From: an uncultured Oscillospiraceae bacterium
GTDB lineage: Bacteria; Bacillota; Clostridia; Oscillospirales; Acutalibacteraceae
Direction of reading: 5' to 3'
Assembly: GCA_902489335.1 (NCBI GenBank)
Contig: CABTZO010000066.1
Location: forward strand, 1-5,024
Length of the DNA stretch: 5,024 nt
Shown in pieces: positions 1 through 4,402 of this stretch. The translations under genes and the position numbers were made by a program. Position 1 is the stretch's first letter, and each line of letters starts with the position of its first letter. The notes beneath the pieces are model-generated. The model was given only the letters and a program-made list of their open reading frames with translations. It was not told the origin of the DNA and searched no databases.

Positions 1-52
1 CTGCGGTCTCCAAAACCGCGTGCCGAGGGTTCGAATCCTTCTGCCCCTGCCA
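1..52 (+). tRNA. tRNA-Trp (CCA), 5' part missing
   Basis: This is the 3' two-thirds of a tRNA; the acceptor 5' strand and D arm lie before the window. The anticodon stem is GCGGT (3-7) with ACCGC (15-19), closing a 7-nt loop with anticodon CCA at 10-12. A 5-nt variable loop follows, then a T stem 25-29/37-41 with loop TTCGAAT. The acceptor 3' strand TGCCCCT (42-48) and discriminator G49 fit bacterial tRNA-Trp, whose 5' end is usually AGGGGCA. The CCA end is encoded at 50-52. The next tRNA starts 5 nt later, so the three tRNAs are probably one transcript. Confidence 0.95.
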
Positions 53-57
53 AAAAT

Positions 58-134
58 GGCCCGGTAGTTCAGCTGGTTAGAACGCTAGCCTGTCACGCTA
101 GAGGTCGACGGTTCGATCCCGTTCCGGGTCGCCA
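58..134 (+). tRNA. tRNA-Asp (GTC)
   Basis: This is a complete cloverleaf. The acceptor stem pairs 58-64 (GGCCCGG) with 124-130 (CCGGGTC), including one G-U pair. The D arm contains the usual AGTTCAG...GGTTAGA pattern. The anticodon stem CTAGC/GCTAG closes loop CTGTCAC with anticodon GTC, and the T loop is TTCGATC. The discriminator is G131 and CCA is encoded at 132-134. Five-nt spacers flank it on both sides (AAAAT before, TTTTT after), which indicates a polycistronic tRNA transcript that needs processing. Confidence 0.97.
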
Positions 135-139
135 TTTTT

Positions 140-215
140 GCTGATGTGGCACAGTCGGTAGCGCACATCCTTGGTAAGGATGAGGTCGCGGGTTCAATTC
201 CCGCCATCAGCTCCA
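140..215 (+). tRNA. tRNA-Thr (GGT)
   Basis: This is a complete cloverleaf. The acceptor stem GCTGATG (140-146) pairs perfectly with CATCAGC (205-211). The anticodon stem CATCC/GGATG closes loop TTGGTAA with anticodon GGT. The T loop is TTCAATT and the T stem is GCGGG/CCCGC. The discriminator is T212 and CCA is encoded at 213-215. It is the last visible gene of the cluster and is followed by palindromic AT-rich DNA. Confidence 0.97.
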
Positions 216-238
216 AACTGATTATAATTTAATTCGCG

Positions 239-264
239 AATTGCTTTGAATATTCAAAGCAATT
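239..264 (+). terminator. 26-bp palindrome, possible tRNA-operon terminator
   Basis: AATTGCTTTGAA-TA-TTCAAAGCAATT is a perfect 26-bp palindrome, able to form an 11-12 bp hairpin 24 nt after tRNA-Thr. A second perfect palindrome, AATTCGCGAATT (231-242), overlaps its left edge by four bases. The position suits the end of the tRNA transcription unit. However, the hairpin has only three G-C pairs and the T-tract after it is weak (TTTGATAATTTT), so termination would be modest. It could instead be a protein-binding site, because its right end touches the candidate -35 box of the mgtE promoter. Confidence 0.45.
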
Positions 265-293
265 TGATAATTTTCATTTAGTTGTTTTATATT
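264..293 (+). promoter_or_regulatory. Candidate sigma-A promoter of mgtE
   Basis: The -35 box TTGATA (264-269, 5 of 6 consensus bases) and the -10 box TATATT (288-293, 5 of 6) are separated by 18 bp. Transcription would start near 300, just at the AGGTGA that precedes the small leader ORF. This leaves a leader of about 195 nt before mgtE. The -35 box directly abuts the 239-264 palindrome. Confidence 0.6.
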
Positions 294-309
294 GAAAGCA
301 GGTGAGAAT

Positions 310-405
310 ATGGATACCGATAAAGGGCGAAGTAGCAATGTGACTTTTGAATTGACTTTTATAAAAAGCTGTCCATATTTTGACAAGCTTTTTGAGGTTG
401 ATTGA
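310..405 (+). CDS. Possible 31-residue leader peptide upstream of mgtE
   Basis: An ATG at 310 opens 31 codons ending in TGA at 403-405. It has a fitting Shine-Dalgarno, AGGTGA at 300-305, with 4 nt between it and the ATG. The peptide begins MDTDKGRSSNVTFELTF, then has a mixed charged and aromatic C-terminal half containing one Cys-Pro and ending in Glu-Val-Asp. No known family is recognised. Its stop codon lies 3 nt before the terminator stem that precedes mgtE, so a terminating ribosome would cover the 5' arm of that hairpin. Early acidic residues (D2, D4) recall nascent chains that destabilise ribosomes at low Mg2+, as known for Salmonella MgtL, but the MgtL prolines are absent here. The ORF could be fortuitous within a structured RNA, because 31 open codons are not rare by chance. 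Confidence 0.35.
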   Translation: MDTDKGRSSNVTFELTFIKSCPYFDKLFEVD

Positions 406-407
406 AA

Positions 408-446
408 GCCATTGTTTTACGCAAAGTAATACAGTGGTATTTTTTT
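408..446 (+). terminator. Intrinsic terminator in the mgtE leader
   Basis: The stem CCATTGT (409-415) pairs with ACAGTGG (431-437). After a T-T mismatch, TTAC (417-420) pairs with GTAA (426-429) around a GCAAA loop. A further G-U pair is possible at 408/438. The tract TATTTTTTT (438-446) follows immediately. The hairpin is 49 nt before the mgtE Shine-Dalgarno-start region with no gene end between, so it is a conditional terminator within the leader, not an operon end. Confidence 0.8.
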
Positions 447-495
447 GCCCTGTTGAATGAATTAGAAACACAGATTTCGAGAAACGGAGGGTAAT

Positions 496-1899
496 ATGAA
501 TTTTAAAAAACCGACAATAAAATATAATGACAATAAGTCTAAAATTGTTAAGCTTATAACCGGAAATTTGCCGACTGAATTCATAATTGATAAACTTTCA
601 GATTTCCATGAAAGCGATATAGCCGATACCTTACCTTTAATTAAGAAAAATCAAAGGCAAAAATTATTTTCAATTTTAGATGTAAAGACTTTGGCATCTG
701 TTTTGGAATATACCGAAGATGAAGAATATGTAAGATATATCGGTGAACTTTCCAATGAGAAAAAAGTCGAAGTTTTAAATGAAATTGAAGTTCCCGATGC
801 GGTTGAGTATTTGAAGACTCTTGACGCAAAGGAAAAACATGAACTGATTGAAAAAATCGATCCCGAAGTCAGAGAAGATATTCTTTTATCAGCTTCTTTC
901 GATGAAGAGACAATCGGTAGCAAGATGTCTACCAATTTCATATGTATTTCAAAAAATTGCTCGATAAAGCAGGCTATGAGCGAGCTTGTCAGTCAAGCCG
1001 CAGAAAATGACAATATTCAAACAATTTATGTTGTTGACGAAGAAGATAAATTTTACGGCGCGATTGATTTAACAGAACTTATAATCGCTAGAAAAGGTGA
1101 AGAACTTGAAGATTTGATAATGCAGTCTTATCCTTATGTTTACACTTATGAACTGATTGATGATTGCATACCCAGAATAATGCAGTATTCGGAAGACTCT
1201 TTCCCGGTATTAAATGCGGAAAACAAAATCTTAGGTGTTTTAATAGCAGAAGATTTAGCTGAAATCATTGACGAAGAATTGGGCGAAGATTATGCTAAAT
1301 TCGCAGGTCTTTCCGCAGAGGAAGATTTAAGAGAACCCTTTTTCACAAGTCTAAAGAAAAGATTGCCTTGGCTTATTATTCTTTTAGTTTTAGGCATGCT
1401 TGTTTCAAGCGTTGTGGGTCTTTTTGATAAAGTTATCGCAAGTTTAACTCTTATAGTCAGTTTTCAATCTCTTGTTTTGGATATGGCGGGAAATGTCGGA
1501 ACTCAGTCACTCGCTGTTACAATAAGAGTTTTGATGGACGAAAAATTGGACTTTAAACAAAAATTAGCCTTGATTGGCAAAGAATCAAGGGTTGGATTTG
1601 GAAACGGTTTAATTTTAGGTTTGCTGTCTTTTGTTTTTGTAGGGCTTTATCTTTACTTGATTAAAAAGACACCGGCTCATCTTGCTTTTTCAATCTCTTT
1701 TTGTATAGGACTTGCACTCGTGATAGCAATGTTGCTTTCAAGTTTGTCGGGAACATCAATACCAATGTTATTCAAAAAAGTGGGCATAGATCCCGCAGTT
1801 GCTTCCGGTCCGTTGATTACCACAATAAACGATATGATCGCCGTCGTTTCTTACTATGGACTGGCTTGGATTTTACTGCTTCATGTATTGAAAATTTAG
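496..1899 (+). CDS. mgtE: Magnesium transporter MgtE
   Basis: This is a 467-residue Mg2+-selective channel/transporter, expected to be a homodimer in the cytoplasmic membrane. Residues about 20-135 form the acidic, helical MgtE N domain. Two CBS domains follow (about 140-200 and 205-262), and the linker Glu-Glu-Leu-Gly-Glu-Asp (260-265) leads to the plug helix. The pore domain starts at Pro291-Trp292, with membrane segments near 291-311, 315-345, 366-390, 397-417 and 438-465. Family signatures are GNVGTQS (332-338) with Arg344, SGTSIPMLF (418-426) and DPAVASGPL (432-440). Asp446 matches the pore Mg2+-binding aspartate (Asp432 of Thermus MgtE). The start is set by GGAGG at 486-490, 5 nt from the ATG. 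In this family the cytoplasmic acidic residues bind Mg2+ and close the pore when internal Mg2+ is high. Expression is probably also controlled by the terminator-bearing leader. The 3' end faces pdp with a 6-bp gap. Confidence 0.95.
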   Translation: MNFKKPTIKYNDNKSKIVKLITGNLPTEFIIDKLSDFHESDIADTLPLIKKNQRQKLFSILDVKTLASVLEYTEDEEYVRYIGELSNEKKVEVLNEIEVPDAVEYLKTLDAKEKHELIEKIDPEVREDILLSASFDEETIGSKMSTNFICISKNCSIKQAMSELVSQAAENDNIQTIYVVDEEDKFYGAIDLTELIIARKGEELEDLIMQSYPYVYTYELIDDCIPRIMQYSEDSFPVLNAENKILGVLIAEDLAEIIDEELGEDYAKFAGLSAEEDLREPFFTSLKKRLPWLIILLVLGMLVSSVVGLFDKVIASLTLIVSFQSLVLDMAGNVGTQSLAVTIRVLMDEKLDFKQKLALIGKESRVGFGNGLILGLLSFVFVGLYLYLIKKTPAHLAFSISFCIGLALVIAMLLSSLSGTSIPMLFKKVGIDPAVASGPLITTINDMIAVVSYYGLAWILLLHVLKI

Positions 1900-1905
1900 C
1901 TTGAT

Positions 1906-3207
1906 TTAATCCAAAATTTTATAAATAACACTTTGAATAGGTGGTTTCTTACGGGAAAGATGAATTGATTGCAAAAATTCATCTTTTTCTTCTTTTAATA
2001 TCTTTTCATTGTCACCGTAAAGAGTTACCAATAAATCGCCCTTATTTATTTTGTCACCGATTTTTTTGTTGAAAACGAGACCTGCAGTCAAATTGATTTT
2101 ATCTTCCTTACTTTTTCTGCCTGCACCCAACATAAGTGCGATATTACCGATCTGCTCGGTTTCGATTCTGTCTATATATCCGTCTGTTTTGGCATATATT
2201 TTAAGCTCATATTTTGCCTTATCAAATTTTTCCGTATTTTCCAAATAACTTATATCTCCGTTTTGGAAACCTATTATTTCACAGAACTTATTATACGCAG
2301 ATAAGTCATGAAGTTTTGATTGTGCAAGTGAAACGGAATTTTCAAAATCCTCATTAAAAGACAGAGAATACATCTTTGCCGCCAAATTCACAGAAAGTTC
2401 TTCAAGCCTTTTATCACCTTTATTTTTCAAAACGTTTAAGGCTTCAATTATTTCCAGAGAGTTGCCTACATTGTTTCCGAGTGGCTCGTTCATATCACTC
2501 AAGATTGCGGATACTTTTTTATTTGCGCTTTTACCGATATTTATCATGACTTTTGCAAGTTTTTCCGCCTGATCTTTTGTTTTCATAAAAGCGCCGTTTC
2601 CGAATTTAACATCCAAAACAATGACATCGCTGCCGCAGGCGATTTTTTTGCTCATAATTGAAGATGCAATCAGGGGAATACTGTCAACTGTCTCGGTCGC
2701 ATCTCTGAGTGCATAGATTTTTTTATCGGCAAGAGCGATATTTTCGCTCTGCGTAATCATACAAGCGCCGATTTTTTCTATTTGATTAATAATTTCTTTC
2801 CCACTTAGACTGATTTTTATTCCGGGTATGCTTTCGATTTTATCGGCAGTTCCACCGGTATGACCGAGCCCGCGACCTGACATTTTAATTGCCGCACCAC
2901 CCATAGCAGCAAATAGCGGAGTTGCAATAAATGTTGTCTTATCTCCGACACCACCGGTTGAATGTTTGTCGGCAAGTGGAATATTAATATTTGAAAAATC
3001 AAAAACTTTTCCGCTTTCGATCATGGCAAATGTAAGATTTTTTGTCTCTTCGTCGTCCATACCGTTGACGCAAATTGCCATAAGCAGGGCAGATGCTTGA
3101 TAATCCGGAATTTTACCGTCGGTGAAATTTTTTACAAAAAAATATATTTCTTCTCTGTTTAATTTTTCTCCGGCTCTTTTTTTCTTTATAATATTTTTAA
3201 AAATCAA
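1906..3207 (-). CDS. pdp: Pyrimidine-nucleoside phosphorylase (TTG start)
   Basis: The enzyme catalyses phosphorolysis of uridine, deoxyuridine and thymidine to the base and (deoxy)ribose-1-phosphate in the cytosol. From the TTG at 3207 it is 433 residues, the usual length of Bacillota Pdp. The N-terminal alpha domain includes Ile-Ile-Lys-Lys-Lys-Arg and DGKIPDYQ. The phosphate site is KHSTGGVGDKTT (81-92), and the thymidine-phosphorylase signature SGRGLGHTGGTADKIE lies at 110-125. Substrate residues Arg168, Ser183 and Lys187 fall at the positions known for the Geobacillus enzyme. A C-terminal Pdp domain spans about 335-420. An earlier in-frame TTG (3225) has no ribosome site, whereas the 3207 codon has AAAGGTG 6 nt upstream. 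The gene overlaps the end of cdd by 11 bp, suggesting translational coupling. Thymidine phosphorylase DeoA is the close alternative name; length and context favour Pdp. Confidence 0.92.
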   Translation of the reverse strand: MIFKNIIKKKRAGEKLNREEIYFFVKNFTDGKIPDYQASALLMAICVNGMDDEETKNLTFAMIESGKVFDFSNINIPLADKHSTGGVGDKTTFIATPLFAAMGGAAIKMSGRGLGHTGGTADKIESIPGIKISLSGKEIINQIEKIGACMITQSENIALADKKIYALRDATETVDSIPLIASSIMSKKIACGSDVIVLDVKFGNGAFMKTKDQAEKLAKVMINIGKSANKKVSAILSDMNEPLGNNVGNSLEIIEALNVLKNKGDKRLEELSVNLAAKMYSLSFNEDFENSVSLAQSKLHDLSAYNKFCEIIGFQNGDISYLENTEKFDKAKYELKIYAKTDGYIDRIETEQIGNIALMLGAGRKSKEDKINLTAGLVFNKKIGDKINKGDLLVTLYGDNEKILKEEKDEFLQSIHLSRKKPPIQSVIYKILD

Positions 3208-3583
3208 GACTTTCACCTTTATCAAACGGATGAGTTAAAAGTTCCGATAAACTGTATTCCTCATATTCATCGTTTTTGTTTTTAGCGATTATTAAAAAAT
3301 CTTTGTCACAAAATTCTGAAAGTGTCTGTAAACAAATGCCACAGGGCATAGAAGTCACCGCCATAGCTTCAAAAGACATTTCACCTTCGGAAATTGCTTT
3401 AAAAAGTGCGACTCTCTCTGCGCAAACAGTAGCGCCGAACGAAGAATTTTCAATATTAAAACCCGTAAATGCTTCTCCCGAAGAACACAAAATACACGCA
3501 CCTACATTGAAATTGGAATAAGGTGCGTATGCGTTTTCGGCGGCAGTTTCAGCCATAAAAATTAAATTATCTCGGTTAATCAT
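3197..3583 (-). CDS. cdd: Cytidine deaminase
   Basis: This 128-residue Zn-dependent deaminase converts cytidine and deoxycytidine to uridine and deoxyuridine, feeding Pdp encoded just downstream. It is of the short, homotetrameric type. Motifs include PYSNFNVGA (21-29) and Gly-Phe-Asn-Ile-Glu-Asn (41-46), with the ribose-binding Asn43 and Glu45. The catalytic Cys-Ala-Glu-Arg is at 54-57 (Zn ligand Cys54, proton shuttle Glu56), and Pro-Cys-Gly-Ile-Cys at 80-84 supplies Zn ligands Cys81 and Cys84. The residue after Cys84 is Leu85, encoded TTA, where the family normally has Arg (PCxxCRQ). All catalytic and Zn residues remain, so activity is likely. The ATG overlaps the deoD stop by 8 bp and has GGAG 6-7 nt upstream inside deoD, pointing to coupled translation. 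Confidence 0.94.
   Translation of the reverse strand: MINRDNLIFMAETAAENAYAPYSNFNVGACILCSSGEAFTGFNIENSSFGATVCAERVALFKAISEGEMSFEAMAVTSMPCGICLQTLSEFCDKDFLIIAKNKNDEYEEYSLSELLTHPFDKGESLDF
3214..3220 (-). promoter_or_regulatory. Ribosome-binding site that fixes the pdp start
   Basis: On the minus strand AAAGGTG lies inside the last codons of cdd, 6 nt before the TTG at 3207-3205. The alternative TTG at 3225 is preceded by CTCATCCGT-like sequence without purine complementarity to 16S rRNA, so this site selects the shorter, family-length protein. Confidence 0.7.
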
Positions 3584-4304
3584 TTTCTTCTCCTGTCAAA
3601 ATTGCAGTTTCAAGTGCAAGACAAATCATATCTGAAAAGCCTTTTTCTCTTTGTTCTGACGATATTTCAATTTCTTTTCCGGGAATATCCGAAACGGTTA
3701 AAAGAGAAAGCGCATTTTTGTTAAAACGAGCCGCATTAATGTAAAGTGCAGCCGTTTCCATTTCAACACCCAAAATATTTAGCTTTTTGAAACTCTCTGC
3801 GTCTTTTGAATAGTCATAAAAATGGTCACTTGTGAATATTGAACCGATATGAATTTTTTGATTGTTATGACTCGCTGCTTTTTCACAGTTTCTAAGCAGG
3901 CGGAAACTTGCGACTGGGGCAAAATTACCATTAACATCTAAATTTTTTACAAAATTTGAATTTGTGGATGCTGAATTTGCGGCGATTATATCAAAAATTT
4001 CAAGTCCGTCTGCGATTGCGCCTGCCGAGCCGACACGAATTATATTTTCAACATCATAGAAATTAAAAAGTTCATAAGAATATATCCCCATTGACGGCAT
4101 ACCCATACCACTTGTCATGACTGAAATTTCATGTCCTTTGTATTTGCCGGTGTAACCGTATGCACATCTTACTTCATTGACAAGCTTAACTTCATCGAGA
4201 AAGTTTTCCGCGATAAACTTTGAACGCAGGGGATCTCCCGGCATTAAAACTGTTTTTGCAAAATCGCCTTTATCTGCATTTATGTGAGGTGTACTAAATT
4301 TCAT
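3576..4304 (-). CDS. deoD: Purine-nucleoside phosphorylase DeoD-type
   Basis: This 242-residue enzyme phosphorolyses purine ribo- and deoxyribonucleosides (family: trimeric or hexameric PNP/UDP fold). It matches the family along its length: TPHINA with His7 (His4 of E. coli), MPGDPLR with Gly23 and Arg27, Arg46, IIRVGSAGA with the phosphate ligands Arg90 and Ser93, GVEMET (179-184) for ribose binding, and catalytic Asp206. Arg219 lies 13 residues after Asp206, as Arg217 does after Asp204 in E. coli. The usual SDH triplet reads Ser-Asp-Ile here, and Arg-Gln-Thr-Thr is replaced by Arg-Glu-Lys-Gly. AAGGAAG (4320-4314) is 9 nt before the ATG. It is the first gene of the deoD-cdd-pdp operon, transcribed away from uvrB. 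Confidence 0.94.
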   Translation of the reverse strand: MKFSTPHINADKGDFAKTVLMPGDPLRSKFIAENFLDEVKLVNEVRCAYGYTGKYKGHEISVMTSGMGMPSMGIYSYELFNFYDVENIIRVGSAGAIADGLEIFDIIAANSASTNSNFVKNLDVNGNFAPVASFRLLRNCEKAASHNNQKIHIGSIFTSDHFYDYSKDAESFKKLNILGVEMETAALYINAARFNKNALSLLTVSDIPGKEIEISSEQREKGFSDMICLALETAILTGEEND

Positions 4305-4335
4305 AATAATTCGCTTCCTTTTTGTATTCGTTATA

Positions 4336-4364
4336 ATTATAATTCATTGATGATTTTGACGCAA
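4336..4364 (-). promoter_or_regulatory. Candidate promoter of the deoD-cdd-pdp operon
   Basis: On the minus strand the -35 box TTGCGT (4364-4359) and a perfect -10 box TATAAT (4341-4336) are spaced 17 bp apart. Transcription would start near 4329, giving a leader of about 25 nt that includes the AAGGAAG ribosome site. The -35 box matches consensus at only three positions but is one arm of an inverted repeat shared with the uvrB promoter. Confidence 0.55.
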
Positions 4365-4374
4365 ACAATTGCGT
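4359..4374. repeat. Inverted repeat between divergent promoters
   Basis: ACGCAA-ACAA-TTGCGT is a perfect 6-4-6 inverted repeat. Each arm is in the right place to be the -35 box of the promoter leading outward (deoD on minus, uvrB on plus). It may simply reflect two back-to-back identical -35 elements, or it may be an operator for a dimeric regulator that acts on both genes. Confidence 0.5.
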
Positions 4375-4396
4375 ATTTTACAAGTTTTGATACAAT
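4369..4396 (+). promoter_or_regulatory. Candidate promoter of uvrB, apparently leaderless
   Basis: TTGCGT (4369-4374), a 16-bp spacer and an extended -10 TGATACAAT (4388-4396) are present. The -10 hexamer ends 6 bp before the ATG at 4403, so transcription should begin at or next to the start codon. No purine-rich ribosome site lies between. Confidence 0.55.
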
Positions 4397-4402
4397 ATAT
4401 TT

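Larger units (their letters stand above)
300..446 (+). promoter_or_regulatory. Structured 5' leader of mgtE, likely attenuator
   Basis: The leader contains a continuous 12-bp helix between 305-316 (AGAATATGGATA) and 370-381 (TGTCCATATTTT). A competing hairpin joins 363-373 to 382-393 (AAAAAGCTGTC with GACAAGCTTTTT, one bulged A). The leader ends in an intrinsic terminator at 408-446. Mutually exclusive helices followed by a terminator and then a transporter gene are the hallmark of cis-regulation by transcription attenuation. The family expectation upstream of mgtE is the Mg2+-sensing M-box. Only AGGTGAG at 300-306 and an outer helix recall it; the internal conserved GACGCCAATGGGT-like block and the 3' GCTCTACG were not found. 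The class is therefore unassigned. Confidence 0.6.

Noticed and set aside
320..336. AAAGGGCGAAGTAGC, similar to the yybP-ykoY AAGGGGAGTAGC core
   Set aside because: The match is broken by inserted or changed bases and the partner loop of that Mn2+ riboswitch is not visible.
300..400. Canonical M-box (Mg2+) riboswitch
   Set aside because: Only AGGTGAG and an outer helix resemble it. The interval is too short (about 100 nt against about 150) and the conserved internal loop and 3' motif were not found. Kept as a possibility to be tested with the Rfam model, not annotated as such.
417..429. ACGCAAAG, reminiscent of the conserved core of the c-di-GMP-I (GEMM) riboswitch
   Set aside because: Here it is the loop and closing pairs of the terminator hairpin; no second GEMM stem or receptor sequence is present around it.
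274..471. 65-residue minus-strand ORF across the mgtE leader
   Set aside because: It runs antisense through the promoter and terminator of mgtE, has no recognisable domain or persuasive ribosome site, and is better explained as chance.
300..495. T-box leader
   Set aside because: No AGGGTGG-ACCGCG-like T-box sequence is present, and the downstream gene is a transporter of Mg2+, not amino-acid related.
641..941. Open frames on the minus strand inside mgtE, and similar ones inside pdp, cdd, deoD and uvrB
   Set aside because: They lie wholly within strongly conserved genes on the other strand or in another frame, resemble no family and are low-complexity shadows.
4356..4361. TTGACG as -35 of the uvrB promoter
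   Set aside because: It is 29 bp from the TACAAT box, far outside the workable 15-19 bp spacing.
4320..4402. LexA/SOS box controlling uvrB
   Set aside because: No GAAC-N4-GTTC or close variant is seen; the only symmetrical site is ACGCAA-ACAA-TTGCGT.
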